A stretch of 13,181 bases of DNA from an uncultured Clostridia bacterium. GTDB lineage: Bacteria; Bacillota; Clostridia; TANB77; CAG-508. The stretch spans positions 1 to 13,181 of the forward strand of contig CAKOWP010000033.1 in NCBI GenBank assembly GCA_934122385.1. Reading direction: 5' to 3'. Under the pieces are notes generated by a model. It had not been told where the DNA came from, did no database searches, and was given only the letters and a program-made list of their open reading frames with translations. Shown here piece by piece: positions 13,111-13,181 of this stretch. The position numbers and the translations under genes were made by a program. How positions within the stretch are numbered: the first letter of the stretch is position 1; each line of letters begins with the position of its first letter.

Positions 13111-13181
13111 CATTGGGACGTTGTTGGACCATTGGGGACGTTGTTGAATTGGTTGAAATCATAGATTTCAACCAATTCAAC
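13111..13181 (+). repeat. REP-like repeat after rimI, ending in a perfect 18-bp hairpin at the window edge
   Basis: Two tandem units with ATTGGGACGTTGTTG and ATTGGGGACGTTGTTG are followed by a perfect inverted repeat, 13143-13160 with 13164-13181 (arms GTTGAATTGGTTGAAATC), and a 3-nt loop ATA. The right arm ends exactly at the last base of the window, so the stem may continue to an inverted AACGTCCCC. Confidence 0.85.

Overview
The window comes from a very AT-rich, Gram-positive-type bacterium, most likely an anaerobic member of the Clostridia (Bacillota). Signs are strong AGGAGG-type ribosome binding sites, sigma-A promoters with 17-bp spacing, CIRCE heat-shock operators, the DisA c-di-AMP synthase paired with RadA, and the tsaE-tsaB-rimI order. 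No single marker fixes the genus.

Layout, following the minus strand from right to left: mreB (cell shape), mtaB (tRNA methylthiotransferase), an unrecognised 107-aa protein with a triplicated motif, a REP-associated (RAYT, Y1/HUH) transposase broken by a frameshift and flanked by 51-bp inverted REP-like repeats, radA (also frameshifted), disA, a membrane-anchored cyclophilin, pyrG (CTP synthase), an unrecognised 164-aa protein with its own promoter and terminator, then groS and the start of groL behind two CIRCE-like operators. On the plus strand at the right end, tsaE, tsaB and rimI form an operon divergent from mreB. TsaE and TsaB help make t6A at tRNA position 37, and MtaB across the gap converts t6A to ms2t6A, so the right third is rich in tRNA-modification genes.

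REP-like repeats with a shared GGGGACG(G)TTC core are scattered between genes in two families. One, with TGTCTC/GAGACA arms, surrounds the RAYT gene and also lies between radA and disA. The other, with AACCAA/TTGGTT arms, lies between groS and groL (a perfect 33-bp inverted pair), between mreB and mtaB (a tandem pair), and at the right edge. A separate 176-bp MITE-like inverted repeat separates mreB from tsaE, and a cluster of hairpins lies beyond the 3' end of mtaB.

The two most interesting observations are these. (1) Both frameshifted genes break at the same kind of place: one extra C placed before a conserved glycine codon, which creates an in-frame CGG. By manual scan only one other in-frame CGG exists among roughly 3,600 codons, suggesting either +1 frameshifting at a rare or unassigned CGG codon or two coincidental lesions. 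(2) Tandem TGTAA(C/T) motifs at exact 11-bp spacing, matching the WalR (YycF) response-regulator box, occur upstream of the promoter of the 107-aa gene and across the start site of mreB. This predicts shared cell-wall two-component control.
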